Origin: Sphingobacterium spiritivorum ATCC 33861
GTDB taxonomy: Bacteria; Bacteroidota; Bacteroidia; Sphingobacteriales; Sphingobacteriaceae
DNA: 64,000 bases
NCBI RefSeq assembly: GCF_000143765.1
Contig: NZ_GL379772.1
Location: forward strand, 1 to 64,000
Direction: 5' to 3'
Shown here: positions 26,320 to 35,176 of the stretch, piece by piece
Layout: each line of letters opens with the position of its first letter
Position numbering within the stretch: the first letter of the stretch is position 1
Translations under genes and position numbers: made by a program
Notes under the pieces: model-generated
What the model saw: the letters and a program-made list of their open reading frames with translations, nothing else
Databases searched by the model: none
Told to the model about the DNA's origin: nothing

Positions 26320-27256
26320 AATTTTCTATTTTATCCAATCGCTTAAGAACCATATCCAACTGTTGCTGTTGCTTCTTAATAATACAATCTTTTTCAATCA
26401 GATACAGTGTCAACTCTTCAATCTTTCTTATCATGAGCTTGTTTATTTCTCCAACAGACAGGCCTTCTTCAGCAATTTTTTGAGCGGATGGTACCTCCGG
26501 AAGGTGTTTATTGGCTTTAATAAATGCTTCTATTTCAGGGAGGGGTGTGAGCTGATAATCTTCTTCAAACACATAATCCGGCCAGTTGGCCGCTTCGACC
26601 TTGATTTCTTTTGCACGGATATTGCCGTTAACTTCTAACTTTTCTGCAGGATTCCGTTTTCCAAGGCCCACATTTCCTTTAAAATAACTCGACTGATCTG
26701 ACAGAACATTCAGAGATTCACTGAATGTATTTCCATTTCGCATTACATAATCTTCTTCATTGGATTTTATATCAAAAACCTTCCCTCCGATTGCAGTAAC
26801 GTAAGGATACGCATGCTGGACCCCGTCATATACAACAGGTACTACTGAAGCGGTAGCGTTATAATAGTAATTTGTATTTCCCCGCATCCACAATACGATT
26901 TCATTTACTTCTCCCTGAAGTGTAGCATCTGCCCATCCTGCAATAAATGACTGGTAGATACTGTTGTTTTTTGAAGTACCTAATTTTACATCTAGAAAAT
27001 TAGACTCATGCCCACCGTTACTTACATGATAAACAATAGTTGCCATCACAGAACCTTTCCACAGCCCGCCCTCGTGGATATTACTTCTTCCTAAATTCAG
27101 CACTGTGGGTTTATGCTGATCAAAATTTCCATCTTTCCATGTAACAGGGTAAAATTTGGTTATGTCTCCGCCTATTGTTATCATTCCGGAAGACTGCCCC
27201 CATGTAACCATGAACGTACACAGGAACAAAAACAACAAAATTAATCTGGACAGCAT
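26303..27256 (-). CDS. Secreted fibre-like paralog F8
   Basis: A 317-residue protein with a signal peptide ending TWGQ and a head of about 170 residues (GGDITKFYPVTWKDGNFDQH, VLNLGRSNIHEGGLWKGSVM, AGWADATLQGEVNEIVLWMR) that is shared, with strong divergence, by F12. This head reads as a single compact jelly-roll-like domain. The neck VGLGKRNPAEKLEVNGNIRA departs slightly from the usual GIGT form, as it does in F12. It ends in a coiled coil with KKQQQQLDMVLKRLDKIENY. Confidence 0.75.
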   Translation of the reverse strand: MLSRLILLFLFLCTFMVTWGQSSGMITIGGDITKFYPVTWKDGNFDQHKPTVLNLGRSNIHEGGLWKGSVMATIVYHVSNGGHESNFLDVKLGTSKNNSIYQSFIAGWADATLQGEVNEIVLWMRGNTNYYYNATASVVPVVYDGVQHAYPYVTAIGGKVFDIKSNEEDYVMRNGNTFSESLNVLSDQSSYFKGNVGLGKRNPAEKLEVNGNIRAKEIKVEAANWPDYVFEEDYQLTPLPEIEAFIKANKHLPEVPSAQKIAEEGLSVGEINKLMIRKIEELTLYLIEKDCIIKKQQQQLDMVLKRLDKIENYEKKN

Positions 27257-27264
27257 AAGATATT

Positions 27265-28269
27265 TTATTTTAAATTTTTATTAGTCAGGATTTCGTTTAG
27301 AAGGATTTTCATTTCCTGATTCTGTTTTTTGTGCTGTTCACTCTCTTTCTTTAATTCAATCAGATACAGTGTCAGCTCTTCAATCTTTCTTATCATGAGC
27401 TTGTTTATTTCTCCAACAGAAAGGCCTTCTTCAGCAATTTTTTGAGCGGATGGTACCTCCGGAAGGTGTTTATTGGTTTTAATAAATGCTTCTATTTCAG
27501 GGAGGGGTGTTAGCAGATAATCTTCTTCAAACACGTAGTCCGGCCAGTTGGCTGCCTCGACCTTGATTTCCTTTGCACGGATATTGCCTTTAACGGAAAG
27601 TTTTTCCGTCGGGACGTCTGTTCCTATCCCTACATTTCCTTCGGGCAATATGGTGAACCTTGCATTTCCGAATCCACTCCCATATACACCATCTCCGCCA
27701 TCCTCCCATATACTAAAACTACTTGAGGCATACCCGCCACCAATGGCCCATTGTTTGGCTTTATTTCTATAACTAAATAGCAGCTTTGGGTTATCTCCAA
27801 AACCAAAATCGGTGGCTAAAGCTAGTACATGTCCCCAGGCCTGTCCGCCAGTGGAATGAAATATACCTGCGGAAATATTAGAAGACGGAGGTGTCACTTC
27901 CAGTTGTGTTTGCGGATTGCTGGTGCCAATACCTACATAGCCCCTATTGTCAGCTGCAATAATCTTACGCCATGCTTCCCAACCGGCATCGTATCCCGAT
28001 CTTATATAAAGATCAGCATCTGTAAAGGCTAATTCATGTGCTTTACCTCCTGAATCATCTTCCCAGCCTCTGATGCCTAAAACGGTAGAATAAAACCCGG
28101 GAGCATTTAAGCCCAGAACAGTGTTAAATTTAAAAGAAGGCTTAAGTTTAAAATTGTATTGCAGAGGAGCGGTAGGTATACTTCTACTATCCTCGACACT
28201 TAACTCCTGCTGTCCATATACCACGGAAATAGCCATACATAAGAAGGCAAAACAAATGATTTTTTTCAT
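27265..28269 (-). CDS. Secreted fibre-like paralog F9, first gene of the distal block
   Basis: A 334-residue protein with a signal peptide ending VYGQ. The head begins NFKLKPSFKFNTVLGLNAPG and contains WEDDSGGKAHELAFTDADLY and GYDAGWEAWRKII, a pattern (Trp-rich end, paired aromatic strands) like the knob repeats of R-type pyocin and phage fibres. The first ~110 residues are shared with F17, the first gene of the other block, and the regions upstream of both genes share an exact 55-bp element. A second, own segment (NPKLLFSYRNKAKQWAIGGG) follows before the neck. Confidence 0.76.
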   Translation of the reverse strand: MKKIICFAFLCMAISVVYGQQELSVEDSRSIPTAPLQYNFKLKPSFKFNTVLGLNAPGFYSTVLGIRGWEDDSGGKAHELAFTDADLYIRSGYDAGWEAWRKIIAADNRGYVGIGTSNPQTQLEVTPPSSNISAGIFHSTGGQAWGHVLALATDFGFGDNPKLLFSYRNKAKQWAIGGGYASSSFSIWEDGGDGVYGSGFGNARFTILPEGNVGIGTDVPTEKLSVKGNIRAKEIKVEAANWPDYVFEEDYLLTPLPEIEAFIKTNKHLPEVPSAQKIAEEGLSVGEINKLMIRKIEELTLYLIELKKESEQHKKQNQEMKILLNEILTNKNLK

Positions 28270-28738
28270 TTTTAAATAATGTTGAGCAGATCGAAGGATT
28301 CCTCTTAGGTCTGTAAAATTTCTATTTATCTGAATAAAAAACGTATACCTGGATAAAATACCGTAATGAAGAAATTAAAAATTGATCTGCAATTCCAATA
28401 ATAAAGATTAACAGCCCTAATATAAGAAATTTTTTAAAACGAAAAGCAATTTATTATTTTCTTTATCATGAATAATCAAACAAGAACCAAGTATTAAGTC
28501 TGTGTTAGTTATTTATTAAATAAATTGACATAAGGAGATTGCAGGTATTCTTTTTCTTAGCAATGTATAGATCCGGGCTTTTATTTCCGGATCCTTAAAG
28601 TAATTATATTTTATAGATATGCTATACGAAACAGGCAGCAATAGATAAAGGATAGAATTTCTGTTATGGGAACAGTAAAGGCAGTAACGTAGAACTCTTA
28701 AAAAGAATGAAATTAAAAGTAATATAATTCTAATACAT
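28270..28738. other. Intergenic region between the two fibre blocks
   Basis: This 469-base region is downstream of F10 and upstream of F9. It contains the 55-bp element at 28370-28424 and, nearer F10, a hairpin with GATCCGG/CCGGATC arms at 28570-28593 that could end the proximal block. I see no gene. The hairpin has no clear T-tract on the minus strand, so its terminator role is uncertain. Confidence 0.5.
28370..28424 (-). promoter_or_regulatory. 55-bp conserved upstream element, copy 1
   Basis: This is an exact copy of 36217-36271; weaker similarity continues for about 20 bases beyond it. Read on the minus strand it contains TATTATTG, one mismatch from the Bacteroidota -7 consensus TAnnTTTG, with TTTC 22 bases ahead. 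It lies about 100 bases before the F9 start, as copy 2 does before F17. It is probably the promoter or control site of each block. Confidence 0.6.
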
Positions 28739-29500
28739 CTATTTATTCAGAAAAGTCTTAAACTGGACTTTTAAAGCATTCAATTCTTCCTGTTGCGTCT
28801 GCAGCTGCTGCTCCTTTTCAATCAGATGTAAAGTCAGTTCTTCGATCTTTTTGAGCAGGTCAATCTGCAAATCCCCTACATTAATACCGTCTCTCCGCAT
28901 TTCTACTGCGGAAGGAATACCAGGCAGATGTCCGTGTTCTTTAATAAATCGCTGTGTAGTCTTCAGATCAGGTAATTTATATCCCTCCTCAAAAACGTAA
29001 TCTGCCGTTTTTGTGGTTTCGACACGCAGTTCATGAGCTCTGACAGCACCCACTACATCGAGCCTGTAGTCAGGACTACTGGTACCTATTCCGATTTTTT
29101 CCTCAATAAATAAATTTTTGGCTTTCCAATCTGTATCTTTATTATTGGCATTTACAGAAGTATAAAAGGTATGCCACGCCGTCCATCCTCCGTTATCGTA
29201 CTTCCCCATCCGGATCTGCGGAGCGTTACCTCCATAATAATTTGAGTACGGTACATACAGTTGAAAAGCTGCCCCATCCTGATCATCCCAGTACCCGCCT
29301 CCGGCAAGCACTGTTCCGTAATCAGGAAAGCCTTCAGCTGCACTAACAAATGATAGCTGCAGTTTTTTATTAAATACTTTAGGTTCGACGTTGGCGTTCC
29401 AGACATAATTACCGGAAGAATTTAATACGGTCTGCGCTTCAATATGTTTCCATAAAAACAAGGAACAGACAGACATTATAATATATTTCATCTTTTTCAT
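28739..29500 (-). CDS. Secreted fibre-like paralog F10 (most divergent module)
   Basis: A 253-residue protein, last gene of the proximal block. Signal peptide ending IEAQ; the head (GNYVWNANVEPKVFNKKLQL, GGYWDDQDGAAFQLYVPYSN, MGKYDNGGWTAWHTFYTS) belongs to the knob-like group of F9 and F17. The shared module has drifted the furthest in the array: AVRAHELRVETTKTADYVFE, HLPGIPSAVEMRRDGINVGD, with LGEMNKL replaced by VGDLQIDLL. The coiled-coil tail (QTQQEELNALKVQFKTFLNK) is nevertheless almost that of F13, which suggests exchange of 3' ends. Confidence 0.74.
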   Translation of the reverse strand: MKKMKYIIMSVCSLFLWKHIEAQTVLNSSGNYVWNANVEPKVFNKKLQLSFVSAAEGFPDYGTVLAGGGYWDDQDGAAFQLYVPYSNYYGGNAPQIRMGKYDNGGWTAWHTFYTSVNANNKDTDWKAKNLFIEEKIGIGTSSPDYRLDVVGAVRAHELRVETTKTADYVFEEGYKLPDLKTTQRFIKEHGHLPGIPSAVEMRRDGINVGDLQIDLLKKIEELTLHLIEKEQQLQTQQEELNALKVQFKTFLNK

Positions 29501-29501
29501 T

Positions 29502-30416
29502 TTATTTATCCTTTATCAGCAGCTTATTCAGTCTTTGTATTTCTTTATCTTTTTCAATTAAATAAAGTGTCAGCTCTTCGATTTTTTTCATCATAAGCTT
29601 ATTCATCTCCCCCAGGGAAAGTCCCTCCTCTTCTATCTCTCTGGCAGACGGTACATCCGGAAGGTGCTTATTAGTCTTGATAAAGGTTTCTACTTCTGAG
29701 AGGGATTTTAGCTTATACTCTTCTTCAAATATATAATCCGGCCAATTGTTAGTCTCCACTTTGATCTCTTTAGCGCGGATATTGCCATTGACGGATAACC
29801 TTTCTGTCGGATCTTCAGTGCCAATACCGACATTTCCGTTGGTCAGAATAGTTAAATGTCCGGTATGAAAATGCCTTATACTAAATTTTGATGCTTGTTC
29901 TTCCGAAAACTTGAGCAGGGTCCATTGACCATACCCTGTACCCGATGTTCCGGGTATTGCTCCTAAGGCAATACTGGCTGAACCGTATTGAGAACTTGGA
30001 AGACGCAAATTTTCATTAAAATTATTACCATTCTTATTATAAATGATGGCTGTACCATTAACTTCCAATTCCGTACTCGGATTCAAAGTTCCCACTCCAA
30101 CTTTACCATTCGTCTCTAACAATACCCGACTCCAGGGGGTAGCCGGATTATTATTTGTCTTGCGGAAATATAAGTACTGATCAAAAAAACTTCCCGAAAA
30201 CTGCATAGCATGATTATTATCCGGACGAGAATGCCTGACATCCAGAAGGTGCCACCAATTTGTTGCTCCTGTAGGAAAATTGACGGGTTCATATGCTTCA
30301 AAAAAACCTGAAGTTGCTCCGGCATCTCCCCGCAAACCTGCATCATTGCGGATCTGCGACCAGACAATGACCGGGAATAAACTCATGACCATTATAAGTA
30401 TTGCTAATCTTTTCAT
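29502..30416 (-). CDS. Secreted fibre-like paralog F11 (knob-like head)
   Basis: A 304-residue protein with a signal peptide ending VWSQ. Its head (NDAGLRGDAGATSGFFEAYE, WWHLLDVRHSRPDNNHAMQF, RKTNNNPATPWSRVLLETNG) is closely shared with F13 and ends in the aromatic WSRVL motif of knob-type fibre domains. A second short segment (LRLPSSQYGSASIALGAIPG) differs from F13. The neck VGIGTEDPTERLSVNGNIRA and second-subfamily module follow. Confidence 0.76.
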   Translation of the reverse strand: MKRLAILIMVMSLFPVIVWSQIRNDAGLRGDAGATSGFFEAYEPVNFPTGATNWWHLLDVRHSRPDNNHAMQFSGSFFDQYLYFRKTNNNPATPWSRVLLETNGKVGVGTLNPSTELEVNGTAIIYNKNGNNFNENLRLPSSQYGSASIALGAIPGTSGTGYGQWTLLKFSEEQASKFSIRHFHTGHLTILTNGNVGIGTEDPTERLSVNGNIRAKEIKVETNNWPDYIFEEEYKLKSLSEVETFIKTNKHLPDVPSAREIEEEGLSLGEMNKLMMKKIEELTLYLIEKDKEIQRLNKLLIKDK

Positions 30417-30418
30417 TA

Positions 30419-31381
30419 TTATTTATTCTTTAGTTGATTGATTTCGCTAGCTTGCTGATCTACTTTTTCTATGAGCATATGTACACGCTGTGACAGTATT
30501 TCATGCCGCTTTTCCTTCTCTATCAGATGTAAAGTCAGTTCTTCAATCTTTTTCATCATCAGTTTGTTCATCTCCCCCAGAGAAAGTCCATCCTCTTCTA
30601 TCTCTCTGGCAGACGGTACCTCCGGAAGATGCTTATTGGCTTTGATAAAAGTTTCTACTTCAGCCAGAGGAGTTAGTTTATAATCTTCTTCAAATACATA
30701 GTCCGGCCAGTTAGCTGTTTCGACCTTGATTTCCTTTGCACGAATATTGCCGTTTACCTCCAGTTTTTCGGTAGCATCCCGTTTACCGATCCCGATATTT
30801 CCGGCAAAATAATTAGTCGCCTGTCCCATAACATGAATAACTCCATCGGTATTGGACCCTCTAGAATTCACATAATCTTCCACTCTGGTCTTGAACGTAT
30901 GTGCGGCCCCGTTTTCCTGTTGGTAAGGTAACATATTTTGAACATTATCATATATTCGGGGGGATTGGGCAGCATTAGAGACATAAAAATATGTCGAAGC
31001 TCCCTTTAACCATATAATAAATTCCCTATTGCCGCTTGCCAGAGTTGCATCATGATAACCGCCAATAAAGGGTACAATCTCGGCATAACCATGCCTGCCC
31101 TGATAGATATCTGTTTCAATAAAATGGGAACCATGTCCCCAAAGCATATTATGTATACGAAAACGTGCGATCATCGAACCCCTCCACCACTCATCATAAT
31201 GGGTATCTGACCGTCCGATTTCGATTACTGTAGCCACGCTGTTTCCCCAGTTATTATCCTGAAATATTACCGGATAGAATTTATCCTTATCTCCGTTTAC
31301 ATAAAATGAGGTAGTAGCAACCTGTGCTTCTGCCAAAGTGTTCAAAACACTTATCCATAAGATTAGAAGTAATGCTCTCAT
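30419..31381 (-). CDS. Secreted fibre-like paralog F12
   Basis: A 320-residue protein with a signal peptide ending AEAQ and the F8 type of head (NGDKDKFYPVIFQDNNWGNS, VIEIGRSDTHYDEWWRGSMI, GGYHDATLASGNREFIIWLK). The neck IGIGKRDATEKLEVNGNIRA also matches F8 in its KR form, so head and neck have travelled together. The C-terminal tail (RHEILSQRVHMLIEKVDQQA) is a clear heptad coiled coil. The gene is 2 bp from F11. Confidence 0.75.
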   Translation of the reverse strand: MRALLLILWISVLNTLAEAQVATTSFYVNGDKDKFYPVIFQDNNWGNSVATVIEIGRSDTHYDEWWRGSMIARFRIHNMLWGHGSHFIETDIYQGRHGYAEIVPFIGGYHDATLASGNREFIIWLKGASTYFYVSNAAQSPRIYDNVQNMLPYQQENGAAHTFKTRVEDYVNSRGSNTDGVIHVMGQATNYFAGNIGIGKRDATEKLEVNGNIRAKEIKVETANWPDYVFEEDYKLTPLAEVETFIKANKHLPEVPSAREIEEDGLSLGEMNKLMMKKIEELTLHLIEKEKRHEILSQRVHMLIEKVDQQASEINQLKNK

Positions 31382-31412
31382 ATTTACTTTTTTTGTACAG
31401 ATTTTTAAAAAT

Positions 31413-32363
31413 CTATTTATTTTGAAAAGTCCTGAACTGTGTCTTTAACGTATTCAGCTCTTCCTGTTGCGTCTGCAGTTGCTTGTCTTTCTCTATCAGA
31501 TGCAAAGTCAGTTCTTCAATCTTTTTCATCATAAGTTTGTTCATCTCCCCCAGAGAAAGTCCATCCTCTTCTATCTCTCTGGCAGACGGTACCTCCGGAA
31601 GATGCTTATTGGCTTTGATAAAAGTTTCTACTTCAGCCAGAGGAGTTAGTTTATAATCTTCTTCAAATACATAGTCCGGCCAGTTGTTTGTCTCCACTTT
31701 GATTTCTCTGGCACGGATATTACCGTTGACAGCTAATTTATCCCGCGGAGTAGTTATACCTATTCCTACATTCCCGTTATCCATAATGGTAAACCTGTTG
31801 GTGCAAAGGCCGCCTGTAGTACACCCTATTGCGTCGTATGCCCAGAACTGCAGACTATTACCATATACACCAGCCATGTTAAATATTCTCCAGTACATGG
31901 CCACCCCATTGGCAGTTTTTGCAGGATTGCCAAGAGTAAGAGTTCCTCCGATATCCGGATCAGAAACAGTAGATATTAATGAACCATCTGCAGAGATATG
32001 TCCTTTTACATCCAACTTTTGCTGTGGATTATCTGTACCTATTCCCACTTTACCATTCGTCTCTAACAATACCCGACTCCAGGGGGTAGCCGGATTATTA
32101 TCTGTCTTGCGAAAGTATAGTTGCTGATCACCAAAGCTTCCCGAAAACTGCATGGCATAATTATTAGCCGGATTACTGTGCCTGACATCCAGCAGGTGCC
32201 ACCAATTTGTCGCTCCTGTTGGAAAATTGACGGGTTCATTTGCATCAAAAAAACCTGAAGTCGCTCCGGCATCACCCCGCAGCCCCGCATCATTTCTGCT
32301 CTGTGACCATACGAGTATTGGAAATAAGCATAAGGCGATTAAAAGACCGGCAAATCTTTTCAT
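31413..32363 (-). CDS. Secreted fibre-like paralog F13 (knob-like head)
   Basis: A 316-residue protein with the F11 head (WWHLLDVRHSNPANNYAMQF, RKTDNNPATPWSRVLLETNG) followed by its own second segment (NPAKTANGVAMYWRIFNMAG, FWAYDAIGCTTGGLCTNRFT) between two GIG necks. The two Cys residues in GCTTGGLC are unusual for the array. The module is of the second subfamily and the tail matches F10. Its ATG overlaps the stop of F14 by 4 bases. Confidence 0.75.
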   Translation of the reverse strand: MKRFAGLLIALCLFPILVWSQSRNDAGLRGDAGATSGFFDANEPVNFPTGATNWWHLLDVRHSNPANNYAMQFSGSFGDQQLYFRKTDNNPATPWSRVLLETNGKVGIGTDNPQQKLDVKGHISADGSLISTVSDPDIGGTLTLGNPAKTANGVAMYWRIFNMAGVYGNSLQFWAYDAIGCTTGGLCTNRFTIMDNGNVGIGITTPRDKLAVNGNIRAREIKVETNNWPDYVFEEDYKLTPLAEVETFIKANKHLPEVPSAREIEEDGLSLGEMNKLMMKKIEELTLHLIEKDKQLQTQQEELNTLKTQFRTFQNK

Positions 32364-33322
32364 TTTCTTTTAGTTTTAAGTTGGCTGATTTCGTTGGCTT
32401 GTTGACTTACTCTTTCTTTCAGCATATTTACATCCTGCAAAAGTGTTTGTTGAGATGTGTTCTGTTGTTGGAGTTGCCTGTCTTTCTCAATCAGATGTAA
32501 AGTCAGTTCTTCTATCTTTTTCATCATAAGTTTGTTCATCTCCCCCAGAGAAAGTCCATCCTCTTCTATCTCTCTGGCAGACGGTACCTCCGGAAGATGC
32601 TTATTGGCTTTGATAAAAGTCTCTACTTCAGCCAGAGGAGTTAGTTTATAATCTTCTTCAAATACATAGTCCGGCCAGTTGTTTGTCTCCACTTTGATTT
32701 CTCTGGCACGGATATTACCGTTGACTGACAGCCGTTCCGTTGGTGTAGTTGTACCGATGCCAACATTACCATTTGTATTCCAGACTCCATTTTCAGGAAA
32801 CCTCACATTTCCATTAAAAGAGTTTCTATATTCCAACTGTACTATCTCATTGCTACTTAATGCTTCATCGGCCGTGGCCCAACTTTTATAATATGCAGGA
32901 GCATTATTAAAACCATGCGTAAACGCATCAACGAAAAAACGTAGAAAATAGTTTTTATCATCTATAAAAATCACCACCTTTCCGTTTTCCTGAGCTAAGA
33001 ATATTCTTGGTGTGTATGAGCCTGCGGTAGATACAGAAGAAGCCCACACTTTAGGTAAGTTCGCATCATTATTAAAAATGTAAAACACAAGAGTTAAATC
33101 CATAACTTCACCATTTCCATAGTTGTACCCCTGAATTTTAACAGTGGGCATATCAACCTGATGCATAAAAGGAATATTGGTTTTTATTTTCACACCATGT
33201 GTCGGGACACCATTATAAGAATATTCGACTAAGTTGCGATACACCTGTGCCTGTATAGTTAATTTTGTACCTGCCAGACAGATCATTAATAGTATACAAA
33301 AAGCCGTTTTTGTATTTTTCAT
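32360..33322 (-). CDS. Secreted fibre-like paralog F14 (unique head)
   Basis: A 320-residue protein with a leader ending IQAQ and a long single-domain head not found in other members (YRNLVEYSYNGVPTHGVKIK, DLTLVFYIFNNDANLPKVWA, KVVIFIDDKNYFLRFFVDAF). The strand pattern suggests a jelly-roll or C1q-like fold; I have no family name for it. The neck VGIGTTTPTERLSVNGNIRA and module are nearly identical at protein level to those of F13 and F15. The tail is a long coiled coil with LQDVNMLKERVSQQANEISQ. Confidence 0.74.
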   Translation of the reverse strand: MKNTKTAFCILLMICLAGTKLTIQAQVYRNLVEYSYNGVPTHGVKIKTNIPFMHQVDMPTVKIQGYNYGNGEVMDLTLVFYIFNNDANLPKVWASSVSTAGSYTPRIFLAQENGKVVIFIDDKNYFLRFFVDAFTHGFNNAPAYYKSWATADEALSSNEIVQLEYRNSFNGNVRFPENGVWNTNGNVGIGTTTPTERLSVNGNIRAREIKVETNNWPDYVFEEDYKLTPLAEVETFIKANKHLPEVPSAREIEEDGLSLGEMNKLMMKKIEELTLHLIEKDRQLQQQNTSQQTLLQDVNMLKERVSQQANEISQLKTKRK

Positions 33323-33323
33323 C

Positions 33324-34262
33324 TTACTTTCGCATTAAGTTTTCTTTTAGCTGTTGTATTTCTTCCTGAAGCGCAACAATTTCTTGTTTTATTCCTTTTA
33401 AGTCCCTGATCTCTTTATCCTTTTCAATCAGATGCAAAGTCAGCTCTTCGATTTTTTTCATCATCAGCTTGTTCATCTCTCCCACAGATAATCCTTCCTC
33501 TTCTATCTCTTTGGCAGACGGTACATCCGGAAGATGCTTATTAGCTTTGATAAAAATTTCTACTTCTGTCAGAGACTTTAGTTTATAATCTTCTTCAAAT
33601 ACATAATCTGGCCAGTTGTTAGTCTCCACTTTGATTTCTCTGGCACGGATATTACCGTTGACTGACAGCCGTTCCGTTGGAGTAGTTGTGCCGATGCCCG
33701 TGTAACCATTGGATAAAATGGTGACCTTAGAAACTCCGTTTGTAATAATAGAAAATGGGTGATTGGTATGTGTACCAACCATACCTCCTGCAGCTGCACC
33801 ATAATATCCGCTGTTGTGGGACCACATACCAGTTCTCACTGCATTAGTAGTTACTAATAACTTAGCATGATCAGTTCCGTGAACCTGAAGTGCTTTTTCC
33901 CATCCTTCATTATTTTCAACTGTTGTTATCCCTATACCAATATTACCATCCGGCTGAAAGATCATAAACGGACGATCATAATTCTTACCGATATAAGAAT
34001 AAGCCTGAAAGGACTTTCCTGTTATATCATAATTACCCATAGTTCCTAGTTGAATAAAGGATTCTGAATCATCATTATTGGATATCCTGTATCCCCTTGC
34101 CCATCCTCCGGATATCCCGGTTCCAAAATCTGCCAGTAGATTAACACCATATGCAGGTCCATCAAAACCAATCTGTACCCGATTATCCTGCTGTGCAAAA
34201 CCTATATGTGTAAGAAGCATACTTAATGCTATTCCAGTTACTTTAATAATTTTATTTTTCAT
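33324..34262 (-). CDS. Secreted fibre-like paralog F15, intact sister of the amber-stopped gene
   Basis: A 312-residue protein with a signal peptide ending GFAQ. The head starts VQIGFDGPAYGVNLLADFG, continues through FQPDGNIGIGITTVENNEGW, and then carries the SGYYGAAAGGMVGTHTNHPF segment shared with F3. It is the closest relative of F16 (34259-35176) and gives the reference for the lost Trp codon there: TGG at the position where F16 has TAG. Its ATG overlaps the last bases of F16. Confidence 0.76.
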   Translation of the reverse strand: MKNKIIKVTGIALSMLLTHIGFAQQDNRVQIGFDGPAYGVNLLADFGTGISGGWARGYRISNNDDSESFIQLGTMGNYDITGKSFQAYSYIGKNYDRPFMIFQPDGNIGIGITTVENNEGWEKALQVHGTDHAKLLVTTNAVRTGMWSHNSGYYGAAAGGMVGTHTNHPFSIITNGVSKVTILSNGYTGIGTTTPTERLSVNGNIRAREIKVETNNWPDYVFEEDYKLKSLTEVEIFIKANKHLPDVPSAKEIEEEGLSVGEMNKLMMKKIEELTLHLIEKDKEIRDLKGIKQEIVALQEEIQQLKENLMRK

Positions 34263-35176
34263 TGCTTTTCTTCAATTTTTTTAAGTCTTTCCGCCATATC
34301 GGCTAATTGTTGTTCATATAGTTTCTGGGTTTTATCCTTCTCAATCAGATGCAAAGTCAGCTCTTCGATTTTTTTCATCATCAGCTTGTTCATCTCCCCC
34401 AGAGAAAGTCCATCCTCTTCTATCTCTCTGGCAGACGGTACATCCGGAAGATGCTTATTGGCTTTGATAAAAGTTTCTACTTCTTTCAGAGACTTTAGTT
34501 TATAATCTTCTTCAAATACATATTCCGGCCAGTTGGTAGTCTCCACTTTGATTTCCCTGGCACGGATATTACCGTTGACTGACAGCCGTTCCGTTGGTGT
34601 AGTTGTACCGATGCCCGTGTAACCATTGGATAAAACAGTGACCTTAGAAACTCCGTTTGTAATAATAGAAAATGGGTGATTGGTATGTGTACCAACCATA
34701 CCTCCTGCAGCCGCTCCATAATATCCGCTGTTGTGGGACCACATACCAGTTCTCACTGCATTAGTAGTTACCAATAACTTGGCATGATCAGTTCCGTGAA
34801 TCTGAAATGCCTTTTCCTATCCTTCGCTATTCTCAACAGTTCTTGTTCCTACACCAATATTTCCATCCGGCTGGAAGACCATATATTCGCGGGAAAATCC
34901 GCCTCCGATATATGAATACCGCTGAGTGGAAGTACCATCTGAATAATGGTCTCCTGTTGTTGCCAACTGGATAAATGATGCTGAACCGTCATGATTAGAA
35001 ATACTGTACCCTCTTACCCATGGTCCGGAATAAGTACCGAAATTGACCAATAAATTAGTTCCATATGCAGGTGCATCCAAACCAATCTGTACCCTATAAT
35101 CCTGTTGTGCAGAGGCCATGTGTGTAAAAAGTAGACTTAGAGCTATTCCTGTTACTTTAATAATTTTACTTTTCAT
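34259..35176 (-). pseudogene. Fibre-like paralog F16 interrupted by one amber stop
   Basis: The frame runs from the ATG at 35176 to the stop at 34259, 305 sense positions, broken only by TAG at 34819-34817 (codon 120). The sister gene F15 reads ENNEGWEKALQVH at this place; here it is ENSEG-stop-EKA, so a single G-to-A change explains it. Everything after the stop is intact and well conserved, including neck, module and coiled coil (KTQKLYEQQLADMAERLKKI), so the lesion is recent, or the stop is read through. The last ~70 bases are the same as the end of F17. It overlaps both neighbours by 4 bases. Confidence 0.85.

Noticed and set aside
28570-28593. Firm terminator at the end of the proximal fibre block
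   Set aside because: The hairpin is real, but there is no T-run after it on the minus strand, so I left it as part of the intergenic description.
34259-34774. Independent 171-residue gene
   Set aside because: It is the rear part of F16 after an amber stop, in the same frame, and it lacks a signal peptide and a head.
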